Positions 1-7,812 of a DNA stretch of 64,000 bases are shown here, piece after piece (position 1 is the stretch's first letter; each line of letters opens with the position of its first letter). Under the pieces are notes generated by a model. That model did no database searches. It saw only the letters and a program-made list of their open reading frames with translations, and was not told the origin of the DNA. This DNA comes from Psychromonas algicola (GTDB taxonomy: Bacteria > Pseudomonadota > Gammaproteobacteria > Enterobacterales > Psychromonadaceae): contig NZ_SNUB01000014.1 of the NCBI RefSeq assembly GCF_004378355.1, positions 16,895 to 80,894 on the forward strand. The letters are read 5' to 3'. A program made the translations under genes and the position numbers.

Positions 1-950
1 TATCAGGTGAATTTAGACATAGAGTGAAACAAGTGATCACTAAAGAGTCTTTACGTCGTCGCTACTGGGAAAAGTTATTTGGTAATGGCACCCTTGCAAG
101 CCTGTTACAAAAAGGGCAAATGCAAAAAGCGCAAGACTTTATGGAAGCGAATTTGACCGAAGAAATCGCGCAAGGTGAAGTGGCTCTGATTGGCGCAGGT
201 CCAGGCGATCCTTCTTTATTAACGCTAAGAGCGCTACAGCTAATGCAACAAGCCGATATCGTTTTATATGATCGCCTTGTGTCGAAAGAAATATTAGATC
301 TTGTTAGACGTGATGCTGACTTAATGTCTGTAGGTAAAGCCGCTGGTAATCATGAAGTTGAACAGTCTCGTACTAATCAAATGTTGGTTGAATTTGCTCA
401 ACAAGGCAAAAAAGTAGTGCGTTTAAAAGGTGGTGATTCATTTATCTTTGGTCGTGGTGGCGAAGAATTAGAAGAGCTGGTTGAAGCGGGTGTGGCTTTC
501 CAAGTTGTACCAGGAATAACAGCGGCTTCTGGTTGTAGTGCTTATGCAGGTATTCCTTTAACGCATCGAGATTATGCTCAGTCCGTGACTTTTGTAACTG
601 GACACAGAAAAGCCGACGGGCAACCATTAAATTGGAAAGCATTAGCGATTCCGAATCAAACCCTAGTAGTTTACATGGGGCTTTTACGTGCAACGGATAT
701 TCAAAGTAACCTGTTAATTAATGGCCGCGATGCAAATACACCCGTCGCCTTAATTAATAAAGGAACAAGGCACGATCAGCAAGTGATCACAGGTTGTTTA
801 TCTGAATTATCACAATTAGGTGGTGGGTTAGAAGGTGCAACGTTAATTATAGTTGGCGAAGTAGTAGAGCTTGCTAGTAAATTAGCATGGTTTGAACCGG
901 ATAATAATCCTAAACCATCAAGAGATCCGTTCTTAGTTAACTTATCGTAA
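1..950 (+). CDS. cysG: siroheme synthase CysG, 3' part (uroporphyrinogen-III C-methyltransferase domain)
   Basis: Cut by the left edge; the open frame begins at base 3, upstream of a possible GTG at 24, and matches the middle of CysG, so the true start lies outside. What remains is the end of the dimerisation region ([12 protein letters not shown]) and the whole SAM-dependent methyltransferase domain, with [18 protein letters not shown], the glycine loop [18 protein letters not shown] and [20 protein letters not shown]. CysG methylates uroporphyrinogen III to precorrin-2 and in full form also oxidises it and inserts iron to give siroheme, the cofactor of the NirB encoded at 7813. About 315 codons of an expected 460 or so are present. 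An intrinsic terminator follows directly. Whether the N-terminal dehydrogenase/ferrochelatase domain exists cannot be seen here. Confidence 0.93.
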   Translation, partial: SGEFRHRVKQVITKESLRRRYWEKLFGNGTLASLLQKGQMQKAQDFMEANLTEEIAQGEVALIGAGPGDPSLLTLRALQLMQQADIVLYDRLVSKEILDLVRRDADLMSVGKAAGNHEVEQSRTNQMLVEFAQQGKKVVRLKGGDSFIFGRGGEELEELVEAGVAFQVVPGITAASGCSAYAGIPLTHRDYAQSVTFVTGHRKADGQPLNWKALAIPNQTLVVYMGLLRATDIQSNLLINGRDANTPVALINKGTRHDQQVITGCLSELSQLGGGLEGATLIIVGEVVELASKLAWFEPDNNPKPSRDPFLVNLS

Positions 951-967
951 CTTTATAACTATTAATA

Positions 968-1015
968 AAAAAGGCCGTGATACTGATGCAAATCATTCAG
1001 TATCACGGCCTTTTT
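968..1015. terminator. bidirectional intrinsic terminator between cysG and the DUF3299 gene
   Basis: A perfect 16-bp inverted repeat (971-986 with 997-1012) is flanked by A and T runs, so it works on both strands. It lies between two convergent genes and can end both transcripts. Confidence 0.93.
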
Positions 1016-1036
1016 GTTTGTTGAGATAATTAAATG

Positions 1037-1699
1037 TTAACGCGTTGCGATAAAAGGCTCTACGATTGTGTCTTCCAAGGTGTAAGCCATTTCAATTTTC
1101 TTTTGGCCATCCACTAAATACAAATCTTTTGCCTGTGGAGTAATACGTAATTTACCCGTTACCTTAATTGGCATATAAGGCGAACCAGCTTCAATGGCTT
1201 TTTGGGCTTTCACATAAATGATTTGGTTAGCTGGTGGTACTGGCTTATGCGAACAAGCTCCCATGGTCGGCACCAACAAAAACTCAGTGACTAAACCGTT
1301 ATCAAACTCCAATGCAAGCATAAAACCAGACATTTCAATTTCTCTATTGGCTAATAAATCATTAGTCACTAGAGCCGCTGCTTGGCGTTTTTCAATTAAT
1401 AACAAACGTTGTTCAAATAAATATTCAATATCAACTTTTTCAGCGATCAGTTTTGCCTTAGCGGCAGCGGCTTCTTCTCGCATTGCATCGGTAACTTTAT
1501 CGGGAGCAAACTTTTCGATTTCAGAAATACGCCCATAAATCGATAGGTTATAAAGCTGTTCGTCGGAAAGCTCATCAAAGGGATTATGGAAAGGTGCCAT
1601 TTTCCCTTCTAAATCTTGCCAAGTAATCTTAAATGCGTCTACGGCTTGTGCCGTAGAGATAAAGCTTAATAATAAAGTGATAAAGAATATTTTCTTCAC
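1037..1699 (-). CDS. secreted DUF3299 family protein, third gene of the Zur-type ABC operon
   Basis: 220 residues with a clear signal peptide (Lys-Lys start, hydrophobic core, cleavage near AQA-VDA at residue 20), so probably periplasmic. The C-terminal half carries the family signature around PTMGACSHKPVPPANQ, where the Cys and His are conserved in DUF3299 proteins. The biochemical role is not established. It begins 8 bases after the permease stop, in the same direction, so the two are probably cotranscribed. ATPase, permease and DUF3299 protein occur together in Vibrio-type zinc-regulated operons (from memory, the zrg locus), which together with the Zur-like operators suggests a part in zinc handling; that is inference. 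Confidence 0.8.
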   Translation of the reverse strand: MKKIFFITLLLSFISTAQAVDAFKITWQDLEGKMAPFHNPFDELSDEQLYNLSIYGRISEIEKFAPDKVTDAMREEAAAAKAKLIAEKVDIEYLFEQRLLLIEKRQAAALVTNDLLANREIEMSGFMLALEFDNGLVTEFLLVPTMGACSHKPVPPANQIIYVKAQKAIEAGSPYMPIKVTGKLRITPQAKDLYLVDGQKKIEMAYTLEDTIVEPFIATR

Positions 1700-1707
1700 A
1701 TCTATTC

Positions 1708-3282
1708 CTAAAATTTAATATTCATACCGTCGGACAGCGAATATTTATAAATCAATGCGCCCGGAATGAGAGCAATCAATAATGCGCTACATTGAATGGT
1801 TAATAAAATAAATAAATCATTACTGGTTAACATATTAATGTCTAAATAAAACCCGTAATAATTTGCTAATGGGGTTTGTAATATGAGTAACACAGCATAA
1901 AGTAATATCACACCAAGTAGAATACCAGTTAAACAAACAAAGCCTGCTTCACCAATTATCAGGCCAAAAATATGGCTTGGTCGTGCACCCACAGACCGTA
2001 AGACAGCCATTTCTCTACGACGTTCATTTAAACTCATCAAAATAATACTGAGCATGCCCAATAAACCAACTAATACGACAAAAGTTGTCACAATATTAAG
2101 TGCTGATTCCGCAAGGCTAAAGAACTGCCATAGTTCTTGTAATGCAACCGCGGGGATAATCGCAGTAAGTGGTTCACCTTGGAAATTATTAACATAACTT
2201 TGCATACCTAGAACAGCGTGGCGAGAAGTTAGTCCAACAAAAATAGCATTGATATTTTCTGGTTTCAGTTTTAACAAGCGTGCAATACGTTGGTCTTGCG
2301 TATCTTCATGTTCGTGTGCAGCATGTTGTTCATGGCTTTCGTCATGCTCATCATGATGCTCATCGTGTTTATCATGTGCAGCATGCTGTTCATGGTCTTC
2401 GTCATGTTCGTCGTGTTTATCATGTGCGGCATGTTGTGCGTGGTCTTCATCATGCTCGTCATGATGTTCATCGTGTTTATCATGTGCAGTATGTTGTTCA
2501 TGGTCTTCATCATGTTCGTCGTGATGTTCATCGTGTTTATCATGTGCGGCATGTTGTTCATGGTCTTCATCATGCTCGTCGTGATGCTCATGATGATCTG
2601 AATCTAACAATGTTTCACCCGGCAACGCACCTAAATGATCATGCGTTTCAGTGTGCATTGCTTCCATTGCTTCTAACGAAATAATAAGCGTTTGGTCGAT
2701 AGCGGTGAAAGAAGGGGAGAGTATTGCACTAACAAAGAAAGGAATATTATCGTGATCATGTCCTTCTATTTCACCACCGCCGTGAGTCACAATAATGCGG
2801 TCGCCCACATGGTAATCTAGTTTTTGTGCTACATCGGCACCAATGGCTACGGCAAACATATCGTCATCAATACTGCCAGACTGAACTGTTAGGTTTTGTT
2901 TATTGGCATAACTAAAGTGATCGAAAAAGCTCAAGTTAGTAGCAATAACAGTATAACCTTTGTGTGAATCTCCCATGGAAATTGGAACGGCCCACTCAAC
3001 GGCAGGTAATTTTTCAATATCTTGATAGGTTTCATATTTGATAGTGTTCGTGCTGCTACCAATATGAAATACCGAGCTGAGTAATAACTGCGATGAAGCA
3101 CCACGAGAACCAATAATTAAATCAGTACCTGAAATGCTTTTCATAAAACTAGTTTTAGTTTCAGTTTTTAAGGTTTGTACGCCTAATAGCAAAGTCACAC
3201 TGATGGCGATTGAAAATAGAGTAATAAAAAAAGTGAGTTTGCGATTAAGTAAACTTTTAAATGCTAACGATAAAATAGCCAT
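1708..3282 (-). CDS. ABC transporter permease, FtsX/MacB type, with a His/Asp/Glu-rich repeat loop
   Basis: 524 residues. One membrane segment at about 15-37, a long extracytoplasmic region, then three membrane segments near 385-410, 437-470 and 490-515, with the FtsX-family motif RRREMAVLRSVGARPSHI between the first two. Inside the extracytoplasmic part, residues about 229-331 are almost only His, Asp, Glu, Gln, Ala and Lys, built from about five copies of a 20-residue unit (HDEHHDEHDEDHEQHAAHDK and variants, one copy short by four residues). A second small cluster, GGGEIEGHDHDN, lies before it. Such a loop is expected to bind divalent metal. The start overlaps the ATPase stop by one base and has a strong AAGGAGG ribosome site. 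With the ATPase it should form a MacB-like exporter or mechanotransmission complex; the substrate is unknown. Confidence 0.9.
   Translation of the reverse strand: MAILSLAFKSLLNRKLTFFITLFSIAISVTLLLGVQTLKTETKTSFMKSISGTDLIIGSRGASSQLLLSSVFHIGSSTNTIKYETYQDIEKLPAVEWAVPISMGDSHKGYTVIATNLSFFDHFSYANKQNLTVQSGSIDDDMFAVAIGADVAQKLDYHVGDRIIVTHGGGEIEGHDHDNIPFFVSAILSPSFTAIDQTLIISLEAMEAMHTETHDHLGALPGETLLDSDHHEHHDEHDEDHEQHAAHDKHDEHHDEHDEDHEQHTAHDKHDEHHDEHDEDHAQHAAHDKHDEHDEDHEQHAAHDKHDEHHDEHDESHEQHAAHEHEDTQDQRIARLLKLKPENINAIFVGLTSRHAVLGMQSYVNNFQGEPLTAIIPAVALQELWQFFSLAESALNIVTTFVVLVGLLGMLSIILMSLNERRREMAVLRSVGARPSHIFGLIIGEAGFVCLTGILLGVILLYAVLLILQTPLANYYGFYLDINMLTSNDLFILLTIQCSALLIALIPGALIYKYSLSDGMNIKF
2290..2600 (-). 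repeat. 60-nt coding tandem repeat (about five copies) in the permease gene
   Basis: The coding strand repeats a unit of about 60 nt that encodes a 20-residue His/Asp/Glu-rich block; one copy lacks 12 nt. All changes keep the reading frame. Copies are nearly identical at DNA level, which implies recent duplication and possible copy-number variation between strains. Confidence 0.9.
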
Positions 3283-3977
3283 TACACCGCCTCCTTAATA
3301 GTTGCTTGGTTAATTTCTTGTAGTTTAAGGCTGTGCTTAAAGTGCGTTTTTAAGCTTGTATCATGGCTAACAAAAATAAGCGTGATATCTGCCTTTTGGC
3401 ATTCATCGAATAACACTTTAATAAAGGATTCGCGGTTATCGCTATCCAATGCAGAAGTAGGTTCGTCCGCAATAATAATTTCAGGGCTACCTAACATAGC
3501 GCGAGCCGCCGCAACACGTTGTTGCTGTCCCACACTCAGTTCGTTAACACTACGTTGTAACAATTCAGGATCATCCAAACCTAACGCGTTTAATAAACGA
3601 ATCGCTTCACTTTCTAGGTTTTTGCTTTGTGATAATGCTTTATGTTTTCGGATGCCTGAGAAGGAGCAAGGTAAAGTAATGTTATCCAACACATTCAAAT
3701 AAGGGAGCAGATTAAATTGTTGGAATATAAAACCAATATGGTTGGCCCTAAAGGTATCTTTTTGACTCGCCGTTAATAAATTCAGTGGTTGCTCAAGAAT
3801 AGAAATATCACCGCTTTGAGGTGTGATCACCCCAGCGAGCAAACTTAATAAAGTACTCTTGCCGCTACCACTCGGGCCTTCAATAAATAAATGTTCACCC
3901 TTCTTGATGGTGAGTTCCTTGATGTCGATTATTGGTTGTTTATTCCAAGCAAAGCTGAGATCAGTTAAATTTATCAT
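3282..3977 (-). CDS. ABC transporter ATP-binding protein (LolD/MacB class)
   Basis: 231 residues from the ATG at 3977; a GTG one codon upstream at 3980 is an alternative, but a GGA ribosome site fits the ATG better. All ATPase elements are present: Walker A GPSGSGKST, Q-loop FIFQQFNLLP, signature LSVGQQQR, Walker B IIIADEPTSALDS and H-loop FVSHD. The FQQFNLLP stretch and short length are typical of the LolD/MacB/FtsE class that pairs with FtsX-like permeases, here the next gene. It is first in the operon and lies just downstream of two Zur-like boxes. No substrate-binding or DUF2796 gene is next to it. Confidence 0.92.
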   Translation of the reverse strand: MINLTDLSFAWNKQPIIDIKELTIKKGEHLFIEGPSGSGKSTLLSLLAGVITPQSGDISILEQPLNLLTASQKDTFRANHIGFIFQQFNLLPYLNVLDNITLPCSFSGIRKHKALSQSKNLESEAIRLLNALGLDDPELLQRSVNELSVGQQQRVAAARAMLGSPEIIIADEPTSALDSDNRESFIKVLFDECQKADITLIFVSHDTSLKTHFKHSLKLQEINQATIKEAV

Positions 3978-4029
3978 CACTTTTCCATATATGAACGAGA
4001 ACGCATTAGCGGAGAGGTTACGTTAATTT

Positions 4030-4044
4030 TGTTATAACATAACT
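4030..4044. promoter_or_regulatory. Zur-like operator, box 1
   Basis: TGTTATAACATAACT agrees at 12 of 14 fixed positions with the gammaproteobacterial Zur core as I know it (TGTTATA-N-TATAACA). It overlaps the likely -10 element of the ABC operon and is 21 bp, two helical turns, from box 2. Confidence 0.72.
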
Positions 4045-4058
4045 CTTGATTGTTACAA
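4031..4058 (-). promoter_or_regulatory. putative sigma-70 promoter of the ABC/DUF3299 operon
   Basis: Read on the minus strand, TTGTAA (4058-4053), a 16-bp spacer and TATAAC (4036-4031) form a plausible promoter about 50 bases before the ATPase start. Both hexamers lie inside the Zur-like boxes, so a bound repressor would block polymerase. Confidence 0.55.
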
Positions 4059-4065
4059 TATAACA
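4051..4065. promoter_or_regulatory. Zur-like operator, box 2
   Basis: TGTTACAATATAACA is an imperfect palindrome matching 13 of 14 fixed positions of the Zur core. It overlaps the likely -35 element of the ABC operon. Two phased boxes suggest cooperative zinc-dependent repression. Confidence 0.75.
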
Positions 4066-4150
4066 AAATAAAAAATAATAGAGCAAGTAAAAAGAGGCAT
4101 TTATTTTCTCAATGTGTTTTGTGTTCTTACGATGTTGCTTCAAGATGTTC

Positions 4151-4600
4151 TCGGGATGTCACTTTTAAATGACTTGTAATTTGATCTCGGGACGTGGCTT
4201 TTAAGCCTCTTTTGTGTTGATTTAGGGACGTCGCTTTTAAGCCTCTTTTGTGTTGATTTAGGGACGTCACTTTTAAGTGACCTGTAATGCGATTATGCAA
4301 AACAAGGTCGGATGAATCCGATGTCCCGAAGTCGTTTGGCTTTTGATTTTGTATGTTTTAGGTGTGACTTCGGGACGTGGCTTTTAAGCCACCTATAATG
4401 CGATTAGTTAACACAAGGTCGGATGAATCCGACGTCCCGAAGCCGATTTACTTTTGGTGTTTTAGGGATGTGGCTTTCAAGCCACCTGTTGCGATTAGTT
4501 AAAAGAAGGTCGGATGAATCCGACGTCCCGAAAACCATTTTTGACCGCTGTTATGTGGTTAGTTGAAAAGAAGGTCGGATAAATCTGATGTTCCCAACAG
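4151..4600. repeat. cluster of REP-like two-hairpin palindromic elements
   Basis: This gap without genes holds repeated palindromic modules. The most complete copy (about 4368-4441) reads: outer arm TTCGGGACGT, hairpin GTGGCTTTTAAGCCAC, about 20 nt linker, hairpin GTCGGATGAATCCGAC, outer arm ACGTCCCGAA. The outer arms pair with each other, so the whole can fold as a three-way junction. Another near-full copy is at about 4258-4330 (GTCACTTTTAAGTGAC variant) and a third at about 4463-4532; half copies are at 4151-4176, 4187-4212, 4233-4257 and 4570-4596. Confidence 0.88.
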
Positions 4601-4616
4601 TTAAATCCGACCTTTT
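4571..4616 (-). terminator. putative terminator downstream of nasA
   Basis: AAGGTCGGAT (4571-4580) pairs with ATCCGACCTT (4607-4616), enclosing the relic of a REP arm. On the minus strand it lies 14 bases after the nasA stop and is followed by CTTTTC. The long loop makes it weak. Confidence 0.5.
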
Positions 4617-4629
4617 AAAATTAGGAGGG

Positions 4630-7380
4630 TTATACAATAAACTCTTCTACTGTTATTTTCTCTACGCCGTTGCTTGTGACGGCTTCTGTCACTAGGTGAG
4701 GATTGTTTTCTAAGTAGTCTGCAAGTATGTTGCTGACTTCTGGTACACAACTGCCACAACCAGTTCCTGCGCTTGTGCATGATTTGATGCTATCGAGTGA
4801 TTGGCAACCTTGATCTTGTATTGCTTCGGTGATGGTATTGATGCCTACTTGTTTACAGGCACAAATGATTTTACCTTGTGCGAGTTTCCCTTGAACGATC
4901 CCTGAAATCAAGGTCAGTTCGATACTGCTATCTAATGGCAAGTCTAATACGCTTTGTAACCATTCTAATGAATGCGTGGTTAGTTGTGCTGCCGTGATGT
5001 AAGCGTTGCTAAGCTTGCTGTCTTTTACAAAGGCATAACGATGTACTGCTTGTAGGGATTGTTCTGTGGTTGAAAACTGTAGCGTTTTACCTAGCTTATT
5101 ATTTAATAAACCTTGTAATGTTTCTGCTAACTCAATAGGTGAACGGTTATCTGCGATTCTATATAAGTAGCCTTGCTCTACTTTCTGTTTTACCCAGTAA
5201 TCAAACAACTCTAAATCTAATGATTCGCGCGTTAATAACATGGCTTCACTATGGTAATGCCATTTTTTGACGTTAACTTGGGTGGATTTAAAACCTGGTT
5301 GTCCCGACACTGGATCGTTATCGTCACTTACTAAGTTACAGACGTTCGCGCTTTTAGCGGTTTGTTTATTCCAGTGGATAGGGGAGAACATTTGCCCTTT
5401 GCTTTGTCTTTCAGTTAATTTAGCGCGAACTAGGGTTGCACCTTGTTCGCTATTAATCGCCACTAAACTATCATTTTCTATGTTTAATGTTTTCGCGTCT
5501 TCTGGATTAATCGCTACAAAAGGCTCTGCGATATGCGCACCTAGACGACTTGATAAACCTGTTCGCGTCATTGTATGCCAATGGTCACGAATACGGCCGC
5601 TGTTTAAAATTAAAGGATAGGCTGCATTTTTTGGTTTTTGTGCTGTTGGTGAAACTGCAATAAATTGTGCTTTTTTAGACGCTGTGAAAAACTGCTTATC
5701 TGTAAACATGCGTTGGTGAATGTTTTCTGTTTGCAAAGTAGTGACAGGCCATTGTTGTGGTGTCAGTTGGCTGTATCCTTTTGCATCCAATTGCGTTAAT
5801 CCAATTAGGTTAAGGTCACGTTTTAATCCGTCTTCGTTGCCTAAGGTTGTCATTTTTGCAAATTCAGTAAAAACTTCACCTTCATGAAGATAAGTAAAGG
5901 CGTCGGCAAATCCCATTCGTTTTGCAACTTCACAGATGATCCACCAATCCGCTTTGGCTGCTCCTGGGCTTGGTAATAAACGACGTTGTCTTGAAATACG
6001 TCTTTCTGAGTTGGTGACTGTACCTGATTTTTCACTCCAACCTTGAGCGGGTAACAGTACATCGGCATATTTTGTGGTCGCTGTTTCTGCCATGCAGTCA
6101 GAGACAACCACTAGTGGGCACTTCTCTAAGGCTGCAATAATTTTATTACTGTTTGGTAAGCTTACTACTGGATTCGTTGCCATTACCCAAACCGCTTTTA
6201 TTTTGCCTTCATTAATGGCATCAAACATATCTACGGCTTTTAAACCTTGTTGGGTGGCGAGTTGTTCGGTTTGCCAAAAATCACTGATCATTTGATGTGC
6301 TTCTGGATCGCCAAATTCCATATGCGCAGCCAACATATTTGCGAGGCCGCCTACTTCACGGCCGCCCATTGCATTGGGTTGTCCTGTGATAGAAAAAGGC
6401 CCCATTCCGGGTTTACCAATTCGTCCCGTCGCAATATGTGTATTGATAATGCTATTTACCTTGCTACTTCCTTGTGTCGATTGGTTGGTACCTTGAGAAT
6501 AAATAGAAAGTGATTTTTCAGTGTCTGCGAAGTGTTGATAAAACGTCGTTAAATCTTGCTCGCTAACATTTAAGGTAGCTGCAACTTGGGTGAGATCTTG
6601 CGAGCTTTGTTGAGCGGCTTCTAGTGCGGTATCAAACCCTTCGCTGTGTGCTTGAATATAATCTTGATCTAGCTTGTTATGTTCAGCAAGGTAAGCCAAT
6701 AATCCATTGAATAGGGTTACGTCAGTCTCTGGTTGAATCGCTAAATGTAAGTCAGCAATAGAGCAAGTATCGGTTTCACGAGGATCAATGACGACAATAA
6801 ATAGATTATCGCGTTTTTCTTTTTCTGCTTTTAAACGCTGAAAGATAACAGGATGACACCAAGCTAAGTTAGAGCCTGTGATCACCACTAATTCTGCGGT
6901 ATCTAAATCTTCATAACAACCGGGTACAGTATCGGTACCAAATGCACGTTTGTAACCTACCACACTTGATGACATACATAAGCGAGAGTTGGTGTCTATG
7001 TTACCGCTGCCAATAAAGCCTTTCATAAGCTTATTCGCTACGTAATAATCTTCAGTTAATAATTGGCCTGAGACATAAAAAGCAACGGAATCAGGACCAA
7101 ACTCTTCGATAGTTTGTGAGAATTTTTCTGCAACATGCTGTAAAGCGGTAGGCCAGTCACTCTCTACACCGTTAATGCTAGGTTGTAATAATCGTCCATC
7201 ATGGCTGACGGTTTCACCTAAGGCGAGCCCTTTTGAGCAAAGGTTACCAAAGTTAGCTGGATGGGATTTATCGCCACGGATGTTTAATTCGCCTTTTGCA
7301 TCTAGGCTAGCTTCAATACCACAACCTACACCACAATATGCACAGGTTGATTTCGTCCATAAATTTTTATCTTCTGTCAT
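4630..7380 (-). CDS. nasA: assimilatory nitrate reductase catalytic subunit NasA
   Basis: 916 residues of the molybdopterin oxidoreductase family. The N-terminal [4Fe-4S] site is Cys13-X2-Cys16-X3-Cys20-X27-Cys48, and Cys135 in NSRLCMSS is the expected molybdenum ligand. ATNPVVS and the late NSGRIRDHWHTMTRTG motif belong to the bis-MGD binding core. At the C-terminus (about residues 838-885) is a BFD-like [2Fe-2S] domain with CACKQVG and CTSAGTGCGSC, typical of the NasA type that lacks a separate small ferredoxin subunit. It reduces nitrate to nitrite in the cytoplasm. No separate FAD electron-transfer subunit is encoded nearby, so the electron donor is unknown. It is transcribed away from nirBD-narK, which use its product. 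There is no Tat signal, as expected for an assimilatory enzyme. Confidence 0.95.
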   Translation of the reverse strand: MTEDKNLWTKSTCAYCGVGCGIEASLDAKGELNIRGDKSHPANFGNLCSKGLALGETVSHDGRLLQPSINGVESDWPTALQHVAEKFSQTIEEFGPDSVAFYVSGQLLTEDYYVANKLMKGFIGSGNIDTNSRLCMSSSVVGYKRAFGTDTVPGCYEDLDTAELVVITGSNLAWCHPVIFQRLKAEKEKRDNLFIVVIDPRETDTCSIADLHLAIQPETDVTLFNGLLAYLAEHNKLDQDYIQAHSEGFDTALEAAQQSSQDLTQVAATLNVSEQDLTTFYQHFADTEKSLSIYSQGTNQSTQGSSKVNSIINTHIATGRIGKPGMGPFSITGQPNAMGGREVGGLANMLAAHMEFGDPEAHQMISDFWQTEQLATQQGLKAVDMFDAINEGKIKAVWVMATNPVVSLPNSNKIIAALEKCPLVVVSDCMAETATTKYADVLLPAQGWSEKSGTVTNSERRISRQRRLLPSPGAAKADWWIICEVAKRMGFADAFTYLHEGEVFTEFAKMTTLGNEDGLKRDLNLIGLTQLDAKGYSQLTPQQWPVTTLQTENIHQRMFTDKQFFTASKKAQFIAVSPTAQKPKNAAYPLILNSGRIRDHWHTMTRTGLSSRLGAHIAEPFVAINPEDAKTLNIENDSLVAINSEQGATLVRAKLTERQSKGQMFSPIHWNKQTAKSANVCNLVSDDNDPVSGQPGFKSTQVNVKKWHYHSEAMLLTRESLDLELFDYWVKQKVEQGYLYRIADNRSPIELAETLQGLLNNKLGKTLQFSTTEQSLQAVHRYAFVKDSKLSNAYITAAQLTTHSLEWLQSVLDLPLDSSIELTLISGIVQGKLAQGKIICACKQVGINTITEAIQDQGCQSLDSIKSCTSAGTGCGSCVPEVSNILADYLENNPHLVTEAVTSNGVEKITVEEFIV

Positions 7381-7812
7381 TCCTAACTCTCTTTGGTATA
7401 CGCTTTTTACTTATAACTAATAGAGAGCAAAGAACACACCAAGTCTGATTTATTTTATTAATTAAATTATAAGTGTCATTTTATACTTTAAAATCAATGG
7501 CTAAGAGGTCATTTGTGATGGCTGTATATAATGAAGTAAAAGTAAGCTGGTGGCTTGTGTAAAAAATCTGCACCAAATGAGAGCGACGATGCACTGCTTG
7601 TTTACATTTAATTAACATATGGATTGTTCAGTGCTATTTTAAATCCTTTTTTTATTGCCTAAATATCAATTAAACCATTGAATTGGAATGGTTATTTTTT
7701 TTTATTTAAATACTTTCTTTATTTGGTCTCAGTTTTGCAACAGTAACTCAAAATAGCTTGTTTTAGTGAAGCTAAGTGTGCACTTAAATAGAAGTAAAAA
7801 GGAATAACGATT
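7381..7812. other. divergent control region between nasA and nirB
   Basis: 432 bp of AT-rich DNA without a gene. It must carry the nasA promoter and the nirBD promoter with a long leader. An intrinsic terminator lies at 7673-7703, 110 bases before nirB. Half of an NtrC-type site (TGCACCAAA, about 7570) is visible, but no convincing full dyad. I could not place the promoters with confidence. Confidence 0.6.
7673..7703 (+). terminator. intrinsic terminator in the nirB leader (possible attenuator)
   Basis: AACCATT (7673-7679) and AATGGTT (7687-7693) form a 7-bp stem with a 7-nt loop, followed after one A by nine T. It is oriented to stop transcripts heading into nirB. In Klebsiella the nas operon leader contains a terminator relieved by the nitrate sensor NasR; this could be an equivalent. 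Confidence 0.6.

Noticed and set aside
2280..2684. Open frames on the plus strand and in other frames over the His-rich repeat, giving His/Val/Met-rich peptides
   Set aside because: They are shadows of the GAT/CAT codon repeat of the permease gene; no ribosome site and low-complexity translation.
4151..4600. CRISPR array
   Set aside because: The repeats are palindromic modules at irregular spacing with conserved, not unique, sequence between them, and no cas genes are nearby.
7563..7606. ANTAR-type hexaloop hairpins in the nirB leader
   Set aside because: Possible stems have mismatches and no loop shows the A1/G4 pattern; only the terminator stem is solid.
7620..7634. Sigma-54 promoter (GG-N10-GC with TGG and TGC) for nirB
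   Set aside because: Only the minimal dinucleotides fit, and the upstream NtrC-like half site is too weak and too close; kept as a note only.
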